From positions 1-32,323 of the forward strand of contig CAYTUB010000031.1 of assembly GCA_964441145.1 (NCBI GenBank): DNA of 32,323 bases. Reading direction: 5' to 3'. The DNA comes from SHLQ01 sp964441145 (GTDB taxonomy: Bacteria > Actinomycetota > Acidimicrobiia > Acidimicrobiales > SHLQ01). Below, in pieces: positions 7,359 to 15,721 of this stretch. How positions within the stretch are numbered: position 1 is the stretch's first letter; each line of letters begins with the position of its first letter. The position numbers and the translations under genes are program-made. The notes beneath the pieces were generated by a model, which was not told where the DNA came from, ran no database searches, and was given only the letters and a program-made list of their open reading frames with translations.

Positions 7359-8881
7359 GCGAAGACGCAATCTCTACCCCTGCGGTTTCTCGCGGCATCG
7401 ACCAGCTGTTTGTCAGCGTCGGGACGGACTATCACCGGTTCGACCGATTGATGGCGTGGCTCGACGAATGGTTCTCGAATGAGCCAGAGGTCGGGTCGGT
7501 CACCGTTCAACGAGGAACATCAAACGAACCAACCCAGGTGGAGAGCGTTGACTACCTGCAACGCACGGCGCTCATCGAGCAGTTTCAAAAGGCATCTGTG
7601 GTGGTCTGCCACGGCGGGCCTGCGACGATCCTTGAGTGTCGGTCGAACGGAATCGTCCCAATCGTTGTACCTCGCGAGGCACAGTTCGATGAACACGTAA
7701 ACGATCATCAGGTCGATTTCTGCGTGCGTCTCGCCGCACATGGCGAGATCCAACTTGCACGAACCAAGCCCGAGTTCTTCGCTCTGCTCGATGAAGCGGT
7801 CGAACGCGGAGCCGCCAAGGTCGCCGAAGACGACGGCCACGCCGAGGTATCGATCGTCAATTTCGAGACCGCAATGGTGGATCTTCTCGGTGCTCGTGCA
7901 GCGACTACGAGTCATCTTGCCGAGGTACTTCCTCTTCGCAAAGAACATGCCAAGATCCCGGTTGTCTTCATTGGTGCGGTACCGCGTTCGGGTAGCACGA
8001 TCGTTTCTGATCTTCTCAATGAGAACCCGCACATGATCAATATCGGCGAGCTCGTGCATCTGTGGGAACGCGGTGTGATCGAGGACAACCTCTGCGGTTG
8101 TGGCGAGCCGTTCAGCGAGTGCGACTTTTGGTCTCGCGTCGGCAAGGTTGCCTTCGGTGGCTGGGAGCAAGTCTCCGGCGAACGGATGCGACAGCTGCAA
8201 CGTCGTGCAGATCGCACCCGCCATATCCCGAGTTTGTTGTTCCCGCCGCTTTCGCAGTTTCTCAACGTAAATACGTCGCAATATGGCGGAGTGATTACAC
8301 GCATCCTGCGAGCCGTCATCGAGGTATCCGGCAAACCAATCGTCGTCGATACTTCCAAGCACGTCTCCACGGCCCTACTCCTGCGCCGGATCCCCGAAAT
8401 CGATCTCAAGATCGTGCACATGGTGCGCGATCCGCGTGGGGTGGCGCATTCGTGGTCCAAGGTCATCGACCGACCTGAGGTCACCGATGCGGACCGCCAC
8501 ATGGCGACCCTGCATCCGGCTCGGATTGGTTTGCGGTGGCTTTGGTTCAATTGGGCCTTTTCGAATATGGATCGACTCGGCGTAGATACCACGACGATTC
8601 GTTACGAAGACTTCGTGGCTGCGCCCACGGAGACGCTCGATCACGTCTTCTCCTTTGCCGGGGTCGACCAGACGGCTGAGGAGATTCTCGAGGCGCAGGA
8701 ACCACTCATTTTGGAGCCTGGACACTCGGTGTCGGGTAATCCGCGCCGCCTCGAACGAAAAGCGGTCGAAATTCGCGCCGACGAAGCGTGGCGCAGCGGG
8801 TTTGACCCAAAGATGTCAAAGATCGTCAGCCGCATCACAAGTGTGATGTTGGGTCGCTACCGATACTCCAAGGAATCGTAG
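7355..8881 (+). CDS. Fusion of Alg13/PssE-like glycosyltransferase domain and PAPS sulfotransferase
   Basis: A 508-residue two-domain protein. Residues 16-155 form a GT28 C-terminal (Alg13/PssE-like) domain, with the nucleotide-sugar motif CHGGPATILE at 85-94. After a linker (about 156-200), residues 201-508 are a sulfotransferase: the 5'-phosphosulfate loop VPRSGSTIVSDLL (209-221), the 3'-phosphate motif VHMVRDPRGVAHS (354-366), and a Cys-rich insert CGCGEPFSEC (247-256) often seen in bacterial sulfotransferases. Alg13/PssE proteins are usually stand-alone at about 160 residues, so the fusion suggests that sugar addition and sulfation are physically coupled. GTG start: GGGAGG lies five bases upstream, and the GTG overlaps the stop of the Alg14-like partner. 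The acceptor sugar is unknown. Confidence 0.87.
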   Translation: MSEDAISTPAVSRGIDQLFVSVGTDYHRFDRLMAWLDEWFSNEPEVGSVTVQRGTSNEPTQVESVDYLQRTALIEQFQKASVVVCHGGPATILECRSNGIVPIVVPREAQFDEHVNDHQVDFCVRLAAHGEIQLARTKPEFFALLDEAVERGAAKVAEDDGHAEVSIVNFETAMVDLLGARAATTSHLAEVLPLRKEHAKIPVVFIGAVPRSGSTIVSDLLNENPHMINIGELVHLWERGVIEDNLCGCGEPFSECDFWSRVGKVAFGGWEQVSGERMRQLQRRADRTRHIPSLLFPPLSQFLNVNTSQYGGVITRILRAVIEVSGKPIVVDTSKHVSTALLLRRIPEIDLKIVHMVRDPRGVAHSWSKVIDRPEVTDADRHMATLHPARIGLRWLWFNWAFSNMDRLGVDTTTIRYEDFVAAPTETLDHVFSFAGVDQTAEEILEAQEPLILEPGHSVSGNPRRLERKAVEIRADEAWRSGFDPKMSKIVSRITSVMLGRYRYSKES

Positions 8882-9805
8882 ATGTCTGAATATGTTGGAG
8901 CGCCCAGCGTGGCGACGATCGTTGCGACGCGTGACCGGCCTGAGCTACTTCGAGAGACGCTCGCCGCCATCGACGCGCAAGACTACGAAGGGGCAATCAC
9001 GACGATTGTCGTGTTCGATCAGACCGAGCCTGACCTTTCGCTTGCCGTTAGCGAGGGCAATCGCCAAGTCATCGTGGTTCCAAACGGTCGAGTCCAAGGA
9101 TTGCAGGGAGCTCGTAACACCGGGCTCCTCGGAACGTCGAGCGATCTCGTTGCCTTCTGCGACGACGACGATGTGTGGGCGCCGAGCAAGATCCGCCGTC
9201 AGGTAGATGTGCTCAACTCGCACCCTGATGTTCACTTCGTCGGCTCCGGTGTACTCGTCGAATACGAAGGCGAATCCGTCGAACGGGTACGCGACGAATC
9301 GAGGGTCACCTTTCGAGACCTTCTGCGCAGTCGTGTGTTCGAAGCGCACCCGTCCACCTTCTTGATGCGTCGTAACGAACTGATCGACCAGATTGGACTG
9401 ATCGACGAGGACGTGCCCGGAGGGTACGGCGAAGACTACGAATGGCTGCTCCGAGCGACGCGCCTGACGGACATGATCTTGGTCCCCGCGCCGTTGGTAA
9501 CCGTGCGGTGGCACACCGCGTCGTTCTACGCCGAGCGTTGGCAGATGCGTATCGATGGTTTGCAATACATCCTCGATCGCTATCCCGAGTTTGAAACCGA
9601 GCCTGTCGGACTCGCCCGGATCTTGGGCCAGATGGCGTTCGCCAAGGCTTCCTTGGGGGACCGTAAAGGCGCTGTCGAGCTTGCCAAGAAGACCCTGAAG
9701 CTAAATCCGAAGGAAGGTAGGGCACCATTGGCTCTAGGCGTTGCTGCCGGAGTGCCGTCCGCCTTTGTCGTATCTCAGCTCCAGAAGCGAGGAAATTCGG
9801 TTTAA
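8882..9805 (+). CDS. Family 2 glycosyltransferase
   Basis: A 307-residue GT-A-fold glycosyltransferase of family GT2, expected to add one sugar to the lipid-linked repeat unit on the cytoplasmic side. Visible features are the N-terminal strand SVATIVATRDRP (9-20), QGARNTGL (75-82), the metal-binding acidic run CDDDDVW (93-99), and GEDYEW (183-188), which supplies the usual catalytic base. The C-terminal 50 residues look like a single TPR-like helical hairpin (AKASLGDRKGAVELAKKTL). The ATG directly follows the stop codon of the fusion gene with no spacer, and its stop overlaps the next start (TAATG), so translation is probably coupled. Confidence 0.88.
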   Translation: MSEYVGAPSVATIVATRDRPELLRETLAAIDAQDYEGAITTIVVFDQTEPDLSLAVSEGNRQVIVVPNGRVQGLQGARNTGLLGTSSDLVAFCDDDDVWAPSKIRRQVDVLNSHPDVHFVGSGVLVEYEGESVERVRDESRVTFRDLLRSRVFEAHPSTFLMRRNELIDQIGLIDEDVPGGYGEDYEWLLRATRLTDMILVPAPLVTVRWHTASFYAERWQMRIDGLQYILDRYPEFETEPVGLARILGQMAFAKASLGDRKGAVELAKKTLKLNPKEGRAPLALGVAAGVPSAFVVSQLQKRGNSV

Positions 9806-11139
9806 TGGCGACGATCACGCCCACGGAAATTCGTCAACCGCACGCGGTTGAGGCGCGGCGTGAATTGCGCGGCCTGCTTCATCCGGGCCTTCCCTTCTAC
9901 GTCATTGCTCTGTTGCCTGTCTTTTGGGCGCTAGGCCTGGGCTATTTCACCTTCGCAATCGGTGGGTTTGCGATGGGCGCTGGCCTGTTGCTGATCCGCC
10001 CGATTCAGATTCCGAAGGGCTTTGGGCTCTGGCTGTTGTTTATGGGTTGGATGCTGGCTTCGGTGTTCACCCTGGACCCAACCGCTGGTCGCCTGCTCTC
10101 CTGGAGCCTCCGAGCCGTCGTGTACCTCGGCGCCACGTTTACCTTTCTGTTCGTCTACAACGTCCCGAAGCGCTACCTGCCCACATCGCGTGTGCTCGGT
10201 GTTCTCGCCGGACTGTTTATTTTCATTGCGATCATCGGCGGCTACGCCGGTCTGATCGTCGGAGAGTTCCGCCTCAATACGCTCTTTGCTCAGGTCCTGC
10301 CAGCGTCGATTCGCAACGACCCCTTCGTCATTAGCCTCGTGCGTCCACCGTTTGCACAAACACAGGACTTCCTCGGGTTTCCCATCAACCGTCCGGCACT
10401 TCCGTTTGCCTTTACAAATCGGTGGGCCTCCTCTCTGGCTCCGCTGATCTTTGCCTTCATCGCGGCCGCTGGTCGAGCCCAGCGCACCCGCCGACTCGTC
10501 GTACCAATCGCGGTGCTCGCGGTGATTCCAATGGCGATCTCTGCAAACCGTGCGCTCTGGATCACGCTCGTTCTGGCCGTCGTCTACGTGGTTGCTCGGC
10601 GAGCGAGCGCCGGCCAGTTGCTGCTCGCTGTTCGCTTCCTCTTCGTGACCGTGTTTGCCATAGCGCTTATTCTCGCGTCGCCGCTCGGTGAGATTGTTTC
10701 GTCCCGCGTCACGAGTGAACACTCGATCGAGAGTCGCGGCGACATCTACACCGACGTACTCGAACGCGTTCCAGAGTCACCACTGCTCGGCTTCGGTGCG
10801 CCGATAGCCAATCCGCAACCGTTCCGTCCCGCAATCGGGACACACGGAGCGTTCTGGACTGCACTCTTTAGTCAGGGAATACCAGGCGCAATCTTCTATG
10901 TCGGTTTCTTCATCTCGATGACGGTTCAGACCGGGCGTAATGTGCGAAGTCAGGAGCACTTTCTTTTACACCTGGCAATCGCGACCTCGCTGGTGACATC
11001 ATTTTTCTACGACCATCTGCCCGCAGCGCTACCGGTCATGATGATTTGCGCGGCGCTCGTACTCCGAGACCGCAAAGATGCTGATCGGGCTCGTGAGGCC
11101 GTCGACCAACAGTTGGCTTCGTCTCCAATTGCCGCATGA
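9805..11139 (+). CDS. O-antigen ligase/Wzy-like polysaccharide polymerase
   Basis: A 444-residue polytopic membrane protein with about 10-12 hydrophobic helices and a larger external loop around residues 165-200. This fits the Wzy_C/O-antigen ligase (PF04932-type) superfamily. Such proteins polymerise or transfer lipid-linked oligosaccharide on the outer face of the membrane. The region SIESRGDIYTDVLERVPESPLLGFGAP near residue 305-335 resembles the R-x6-P-x2-GxG segment common in these proteins. Polymerase rather than ligase is inferred from its place in an operon with a Wzz-like protein. It shares the TAATG overlap with the gene before and an ATGA overlap with the gene after. Confidence 0.82.
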   Translation: MATITPTEIRQPHAVEARRELRGLLHPGLPFYVIALLPVFWALGLGYFTFAIGGFAMGAGLLLIRPIQIPKGFGLWLLFMGWMLASVFTLDPTAGRLLSWSLRAVVYLGATFTFLFVYNVPKRYLPTSRVLGVLAGLFIFIAIIGGYAGLIVGEFRLNTLFAQVLPASIRNDPFVISLVRPPFAQTQDFLGFPINRPALPFAFTNRWASSLAPLIFAFIAAAGRAQRTRRLVVPIAVLAVIPMAISANRALWITLVLAVVYVVARRASAGQLLLAVRFLFVTVFAIALILASPLGEIVSSRVTSEHSIESRGDIYTDVLERVPESPLLGFGAPIANPQPFRPAIGTHGAFWTALFSQGIPGAIFYVGFFISMTVQTGRNVRSQEHFLLHLAIATSLVTSFFYDHLPAALPVMMICAALVLRDRKDADRAREAVDQQLASSPIAA

Positions 11140-12233
11140 CCTCGCTCGACGAGTCCTGGTGGGCGGGGATCTTGGGTGGCCCTGCAGGGAGTCTTCACGC
11201 CGCTCACTCCTCTGAGAAGTACGTGCTCTTGCCGCGCGCTAGCGAGCCGCGGGTCGTGGTTGATCCCAAAAGCCAAAAGGCCATGCGAGACGCCGTCGAT
11301 CGGTTCATTGGGAATCGAGCGGGCCCAGCTGCGAGCACCCTAACGGGCGGAGCCTCAGCGCTACTTTCTCGTCGCCGTGCCGGCTGGAGTGTGTCGTCGC
11401 AGGATCAAACCTTGCGAGAACACCTCAGCGACATCATCGGCACCGAGGTGCGGCTATCGGTTGCGGTCGGTCCGCCTCGGCCGAACCTCAAGCCGATCGT
11501 TCGCTGCTACTCGGGCCCAGATCTGGTTGCCGTCGCCAAGATGGGCCCCGACGCCCACACCGCAGAAATGGTCAAGAACGAGGGGGAGTGGTTGGCCCGC
11601 TTTGCCGATGAGCCCTTCGGTGACGTCGTGACCCCAACGGTTCTTCATCGAGGACATTTCGGTGCGAGCCAACTTATGGTGATGGCTCCCTTCGATACCG
11701 AGGGTGCGTCATCGATGCCGCTCGGTGAGATCCCTCTCGACCTAACCCGTCTCTTGAGCGAACAATTTGGTGAGCCCGGATCGGTAGCCGCTGGCCCGTG
11801 GTGGAAGCATCTGCGCGAGCGACTCGACGTGGATGAGTTAGAACAGTTCATGGCAATCGCCGAAGAGCTCTCCGCCGACGAAGAGTTTGCGTCACTGGCG
11901 GGCTCGGTCTGGCATGGCGACTGGTCCCCCTGGAACATTGGTTTGGGGCGCGACAAGCGCTACGTGATCTGGGACTGGGAGCGTGCAGCGGTTGGAGCCC
12001 CAACAGGGTTCGACCTTCTCCACATGCATTACCAGTACGGTGAAGGTCTCGATGGTGCAGTGTCCGACCTCGAACGGCTCGGTGTAGATCCCAAGAGTCA
12101 CCGGACCCTCTCCGTCGTCTATTTTCTCGAGCTTGCCGCTCGACACTATGAAGCTGGCGCTCTCAAGACCGAACGCCAGGCTGTCGTTGAAGAAAAAATG
12201 GCCGAGCTCGTGCCGGGCCGGTTTAGAGGATGA
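11136..12233 (+). CDS. APH/choline-kinase-fold phosphotransferase in the EPS operon
   Basis: A 365-residue cytoplasmic protein with an aminoglycoside-phosphotransferase/choline-kinase fold. The candidate ATP-binding lysine is Lys135 (VAVAKMG), with Glu149 as salt-bridge partner. The catalytic loop HGDWSPWN (260-267) has Asp262 and Asn267, and the metal-binding Asp280 is in IWDWE. The first 110 residues are not recognisable. These kinases phosphorylate small hydroxyl compounds; inside a polysaccharide operon a sugar, a lipid-linked intermediate or a choline-like decoration is more plausible than an antibiotic (inference). It overlaps the polymerase gene by ATGA and is followed after four bases by a sulfotransferase gene. 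Confidence 0.75.
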   Translation: MTSLDESWWAGILGGPAGSLHAAHSSEKYVLLPRASEPRVVVDPKSQKAMRDAVDRFIGNRAGPAASTLTGGASALLSRRRAGWSVSSQDQTLREHLSDIIGTEVRLSVAVGPPRPNLKPIVRCYSGPDLVAVAKMGPDAHTAEMVKNEGEWLARFADEPFGDVVTPTVLHRGHFGASQLMVMAPFDTEGASSMPLGEIPLDLTRLLSEQFGEPGSVAAGPWWKHLRERLDVDELEQFMAIAEELSADEEFASLAGSVWHGDWSPWNIGLGRDKRYVIWDWERAAVGAPTGFDLLHMHYQYGEGLDGAVSDLERLGVDPKSHRTLSVVYFLELAARHYEAGALKTERQAVVEEKMAELVPGRFRG

Positions 12234-12237
12234 ATCG

Positions 12238-13125
12238 ATGATTGGTCGCAAAGCACTCGGAAAAAAGACCGCGCTACCTCAGCCAGTCCGAAACGCGTAT
12301 GTCTGGGTGAATCGAAACGTTGGACGTGTCGACCCGCGACCGCGAGTGCTGCCGAACTTCTACGTCATTGGAACCCAACGCGGCGGTTCCACGTCGATGT
12401 TTATCTACCTCCTCGCACACGAGATGGTCCACGGCCCCCGCCGGGCAAAGGGCGTCCACTACTACGACACGAACTTTGACCAGTCGATCGATTGGTATCG
12501 CTCGAACTTTCCGTTGCAGTCGGTCATCGATGCGCAAGCGAGCGAGCACGGCGCAGCTCCCGCCATTGGTGAGGGCGCTCCGTACTACCTCTTTCATCCA
12601 ACGATTCCCCAACGGATCCACGACGTCACGCCCGACGCACGGATGATTGCCGTCCTGAGAGAACCCATCGCTCGCGCCATGTCGCACCACAACCATGAGG
12701 TCGCTCGCGGCAATGAGACGCTGTCGCTGCTCGATGCGCTCGACGCAGAAGAGGGCCGTCTCAAGGGTGAAGAGCAGCGGATCATCGATGATCCGACATA
12801 CATCTCGAAATCGCACATCTTCCACGCGTACGTGGCTCGAAGTCAGTACGCCGCGCAGGTGCAGCGATACTTTGACACCTTCGGGCGTGACCAGGTGTTG
12901 ATCCTCGATTCAGCAAAGCTGCAATCAGAGCCCGAGGCGACCGTGCGTCAGGCAACGGACTTCCTCGGATTGCCTCCTCTTGTTGGCGGGTCGTACCCGC
13001 AGTACAACAAGCGGAATCCAAAGCCGGTCGACGATGAGATCCGTGCCCGCTTCGGGACGCAGTTCGACGAATCAAACGAGGCGCTGCGCGAGATGCTCGA
13101 GCCCGGCACACTCAGCTGGCTCTGA
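12238..13125 (+). CDS. PAPS-dependent sulfotransferase (heparan sulfotransferase-like)
   Basis: A 295-residue sulfotransferase, expected to transfer sulfate from PAPS to a carbohydrate hydroxyl or amine. The 5'-phosphosulfate loop is GTQRGGSTSM (45-54). The 3'-phosphate motif is LREPIARAMSHHNHE (140-154). GEGAPYYLFHP (111-121) and the C-terminal PQYNKRNP region match the Sulfotransfer_1/3 type used for glycan sulfation. I chose the ATG at 12238 because AGAGGA lies seven bases upstream, and a longer reading from 12133 would run 101 bases into the preceding gene. This is the second sulfotransferase of the operon and its last gene; hairpins follow within about 10 bases of the stop. Confidence 0.86.
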   Translation: MIGRKALGKKTALPQPVRNAYVWVNRNVGRVDPRPRVLPNFYVIGTQRGGSTSMFIYLLAHEMVHGPRRAKGVHYYDTNFDQSIDWYRSNFPLQSVIDAQASEHGAAPAIGEGAPYYLFHPTIPQRIHDVTPDARMIAVLREPIARAMSHHNHEVARGNETLSLLDALDAEEGRLKGEEQRIIDDPTYISKSHIFHAYVARSQYAAQVQRYFDTFGRDQVLILDSAKLQSEPEATVRQATDFLGLPPLVGGSYPQYNKRNPKPVDDEIRARFGTQFDESNEALREMLEPGTLSWL

Positions 13126-13417
13126 TCCCTTAGGCGCCAGCGGCTCCGCCGCGATTTTGGCGCCACGGGCTGCAGAGCATTATTCGCCGCAATCGCTGCT
13201 TCGTCGCTTCGCTCCTCCGGTAGCTCTGCGGATTTTGGAGTTATGGGGTCAAACCTCGCCTAGCGCCAAGCTAGACGCTAAGCGAGGTTTGACCCTCGAA
13301 GTCGAAGAATCGCCTCGGCAGCCCAAGCTGCGAAGCCGGTTGGGCGAAAATGGGCCTCCGGCCGGCCGCAGCGCGGGTCGAGGCCCGCTAGGGCCGGATC
13401 CCGCCTTGCGGCGAGAA
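13126..13417. other. Gene-free convergent spacer with several inverted repeats
   Basis: No credible reading frame. The first dyad begins eight bases after the sulfotransferase stop: GGCGCCA (13133-13139) pairs with TGGCGCC (13158-13164), enclosing GCGGC-TCC-GCCGC (13140-13152) with a five-base bulge. A second, larger hairpin is at 13246-13295. Further short dyads rich in CCGG, CGGCC and GCGGG occupy 13340-13400. The phrase cttcgctcctcc (near 13207-13218) recurs in part after nrdB (27238-27248), so this may be a dispersed repetitive-extragenic type sequence. Confidence 0.55.
13246..13295. terminator. 20-bp-stem bidirectional terminator between convergent genes
   Basis: Arms 13246-13265 and 13276-13295 are inverted copies with one mismatch in 20 positions and a 10-base loop. 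The hairpin sits between the 3' ends of the sulfotransferase operon (plus) and ino1 (minus) and could serve both. There is no T-tract on either side, so it is a stem-only terminator or a barrier element rather than a classic intrinsic terminator. Confidence 0.6.
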
Positions 13418-14722
13418 TCAGCCGGCTTCGGAGTGGGTGACTGGGGTTTCGCCCATCCACTCGCGCAACGTGTTCTTGAGCTTTGTCTGCTGGATGAAGA
13501 TGTCGTGCTCGGGATCGTTTGGCCCGCCCGACTGAGGAGCCTTGAAGTAGAAGCTCAACCATTCTTGGACTCCAGATTCGCCAGCGCGTGATGCGAGGTC
13601 CATGAAGAGCGCAAGGTCGAGCACGATAGGTGCAGCAAGGATCGAGTCGCGGGCGAGCAAGTTGATCTTGATCTGCATTGGGTAACCGAGCCATCCGAAG
13701 ATGTCGATGTTGTCCCAACCCTCTTTTTCGTCGCCACGTGGTGGGTAGTAATCGATCCGAACCTTGTGGTCGATGTTGCCGTACAGCGATGGGTACAACT
13801 CAGGCTGAAGGATTGTGTCGAGCACGCCGAGCTTCGAGTTTTCCTTGGTCTGGAAGTTCTCTGGTGCGTCGAGAACCTCGCCGTCGCGGTTGCCCAAGAT
13901 GTTGGTCGAGTACCAGCCACGGATACCGAGCATGCGGCTCTTGAGCCCAGGTGCGATGAGGGTCTTGATGAGTGTCTGGCCGGTCTTGAAGTCCTTGCCA
14001 GCAATTGGCACGCCTTCACGCTTGGCGAGTTCGACGATCGCGTCGACATCGGTGGTGAGGTTTGGTGCGCCGTTTGCGAACGGTACGCCGCTCATGATCG
14101 ATGCGTATGCGTAGATCTGGCTGGGGGAGATGTTGTCGTCGTTATCCTTCATCCCCTGTTCGAAGGCTTCGATCGATGCGTGTACAGCTGATGCTTCTTG
14201 GAATGCTTCAGTCGAAGCGCTCCAGACCATCACGAGACGATCGCAGTTGTTCTCGGTGCGGAAACGCTCGATGTCGGCCATCAGTGCTTCGGCTTGGTCC
14301 ATCTTGTTGGTTTCGCTCTTGACACGAATTGGGTCGATACGGCTCACCCACTTCTGTTCGAACACGGCGTCCATGGCAACGACGCCTTCGAGGTCGCCCG
14401 AGATAGCGGCGAGGTCTTCAGGCTTCATAACGCCCGCCGTCTGGGCAGCTTCGAGTGCGTTTGGTGACAACGGATCCCATCCGCCAAAGACCAGATCATC
14501 AAGCCCGGCGAGCGGAACGAATTCTTTGATGAGTGGATTGCGGTTTTCTTCGCGTTTGCCGAGTCGGATATGGGCCATCTGTGCAACCGAGCCGAGCGGA
14601 GCTTCGCCGGTGCGGCGCGAGTGCATAACGCCAGCGATGAGCGTTGAGGCTACGGCTCCGAGGCCAGGCATCAGGACGCCAAGTTTTCCAGAAGGTGGTT
14701 TGATTTCACGAGCAGTCGTCAT
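13418..14722 (-). CDS. ino1: Inositol-3-phosphate synthase
   Basis: A 434-residue cytoplasmic NAD-dependent enzyme converting glucose 6-phosphate to 1D-myo-inositol 3-phosphate, the first step to phosphatidylinositol and, in actinobacteria, mycothiol. The N-terminal dinucleotide motif is GVLMPGLGAVAST (15-27). FGGWDPLSPNALEAA (79-93) and the strongly conserved GKDFKTGQT (242-250) are family signatures, and SWYSTN-like GWYSTN with a downstream NILGNRDG is typical. Length and both domains are complete. No ribosome-binding site precedes the ATG; instead a TAGTTT hexamer lies seven bases upstream, suggesting a leaderless transcript. It is divergent from the LysR gene at 14843, which may or may not control it. 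Confidence 0.92.
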   Translation of the reverse strand: MTTAREIKPPSGKLGVLMPGLGAVASTLIAGVMHSRRTGEAPLGSVAQMAHIRLGKREENRNPLIKEFVPLAGLDDLVFGGWDPLSPNALEAAQTAGVMKPEDLAAISGDLEGVVAMDAVFEQKWVSRIDPIRVKSETNKMDQAEALMADIERFRTENNCDRLVMVWSASTEAFQEASAVHASIEAFEQGMKDNDDNISPSQIYAYASIMSGVPFANGAPNLTTDVDAIVELAKREGVPIAGKDFKTGQTLIKTLIAPGLKSRMLGIRGWYSTNILGNRDGEVLDAPENFQTKENSKLGVLDTILQPELYPSLYGNIDHKVRIDYYPPRGDEKEGWDNIDIFGWLGYPMQIKINLLARDSILAAPIVLDLALFMDLASRAGESGVQEWLSFYFKAPQSGGPNDPEHDIFIQQTKLKNTLREWMGETPVTHSEAG

Positions 14723-14729
14723 GGAGGGA

Positions 14730-14735
14730 AAACTA
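14730..14735 (-). promoter_or_regulatory. Candidate -10 box for leaderless ino1 transcript
   Basis: TAGTTT on the minus strand lies seven bases before the ATG at 14722. Transcription would then start at or next to the A of the start codon. No Shine-Dalgarno sequence is present between it and the start, which fits. No clear -35 box was found. Confidence 0.45.
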
Positions 14736-14764
14736 CAGAAGAGAACCTGAATCGTCCTATACAG

Positions 14765-14779
14765 TGAAGGAATGCTTCA
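14765..14779. promoter_or_regulatory. Dyad TGAAG-N5-CTTCA, candidate LysR operator
   Basis: A perfect 5-base inverted repeat with a 5-base centre in the 120-base divergent ino1/LysR spacer. LysR-type regulators bind interrupted dyads in just such positions, though the classical T-N11-A spacing is here T-N13-A. Assignment rests on position and symmetry only. Confidence 0.3.
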
Positions 14780-14842
14780 GTATCGAGTCGCGCAGCTGCA
14801 CCGACCCGTTCGGGCTCAACAGGGGTTATCCCCCGAGTACCG

Positions 14843-15721
14843 ATGACCGAATCGCCAACCACCGCACAACTCACCTACCTACTCGCCGCAATCGAGACCG
14901 GTAGTTGGTCCGTGGGGGCAGAACAGGTCGGCGTTACTCCCTCGGCCTTTGGGCAAGGCATTCGCGAGCTCGAGAACCGGCTGGGGCTGAAACTGTTCGA
15001 TAAGAGCGGAAGGACCCGTGTTGCGACCTCTGCGGCGATTGGCCTGGCCGATCACGCACGGCGAGTATTGGGTGCCTACGACGGCCTCGATCGATGGGTG
15101 CGCCAGACCAGCGAAGGGACAACAGGTGCTGTTCGTGCGGGAATGATCGACACTGCTGCCATCCACCACTTCGGTGATGCGCTGATGCGGTTTCGCACCG
15201 TGCACCCAGACCTCGAGCTTCGGCTGAGTGTTTCACCCTCCGCGCAGCTCATCGACGAACTGCGTCGTGATGAGCACGATGTCATCATTTCAATCGAACC
15301 TGTCGACATCGATGACTTGGACTGCACAGAGCTCGTTGCTGAACCGGTCTATGTCTATGGTCCCGAAGGTGCTGCGAACGCTCCAGTCGATGCGTGGGGG
15401 CCGTGGGTGACCTTCCCTGAAGACTCGCTCACCCGGAACCTCGCCGCTCAAACCCTCCTCAGTAGGGGGGTGACGTTCAACGTGGTGGCGGAAAGCTCCC
15501 AACCCGCCGTGATTCGTGAAATGGTGCGCCTCGGAATGGGTTGGACAGTGCTCCCGGCCGTCGACGCTGAAAGCGAACCTCACGCCCTACGTCGCGCTGT
15601 GGACATGCCCATCGCTACTCGTAAGATCAGCCTTATTCGCCTACGAGACCGAAGCCCGTCTTTCGCGCTCCAGCGCTTCATAGCGATGATGATGAGCGAA
15701 TCGCTTGGAGAGCGTGGATGA
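14843..15721 (+). CDS. LysR-family transcriptional regulator
   Basis: A 292-residue DNA-binding regulator. The N-terminal winged helix-turn-helix (about 7-65) has the typical LysR pattern: QLTYLLAAIETGSWSVGAEQ, then SAFGQGIRELENRLGLKLFDK. The periplasmic-binding-like effector domain spans about 90-290 (GAVRAGMID, LRLSVSPS, GMGWTVLPA). Unusually, the HTH recognition segment has SAFGQGI where SxVSxxI is commoner. The stop overlaps the next start (ATGA), so it is co-translated with the TauE/SafE permease and probably regulates it. The ATG has no strong ribosome-binding site. The divergent ino1 gene is a second possible target. Confidence 0.88.
   Translation: MTESPTTAQLTYLLAAIETGSWSVGAEQVGVTPSAFGQGIRELENRLGLKLFDKSGRTRVATSAAIGLADHARRVLGAYDGLDRWVRQTSEGTTGAVRAGMIDTAAIHHFGDALMRFRTVHPDLELRLSVSPSAQLIDELRRDEHDVIISIEPVDIDDLDCTELVAEPVYVYGPEGAANAPVDAWGPWVTFPEDSLTRNLAAQTLLSRGVTFNVVAESSQPAVIREMVRLGMGWTVLPAVDAESEPHALRRAVDMPIATRKISLIRLRDRSPSFALQRFIAMMMSESLGERG

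Noticed and set aside
12133..12237. Upstream extension of the second sulfotransferase by 35 residues
   Set aside because: It lies inside the preceding kinase gene and has no ribosome-binding site, while the ATG at 12238 has AGAGGA at good distance.
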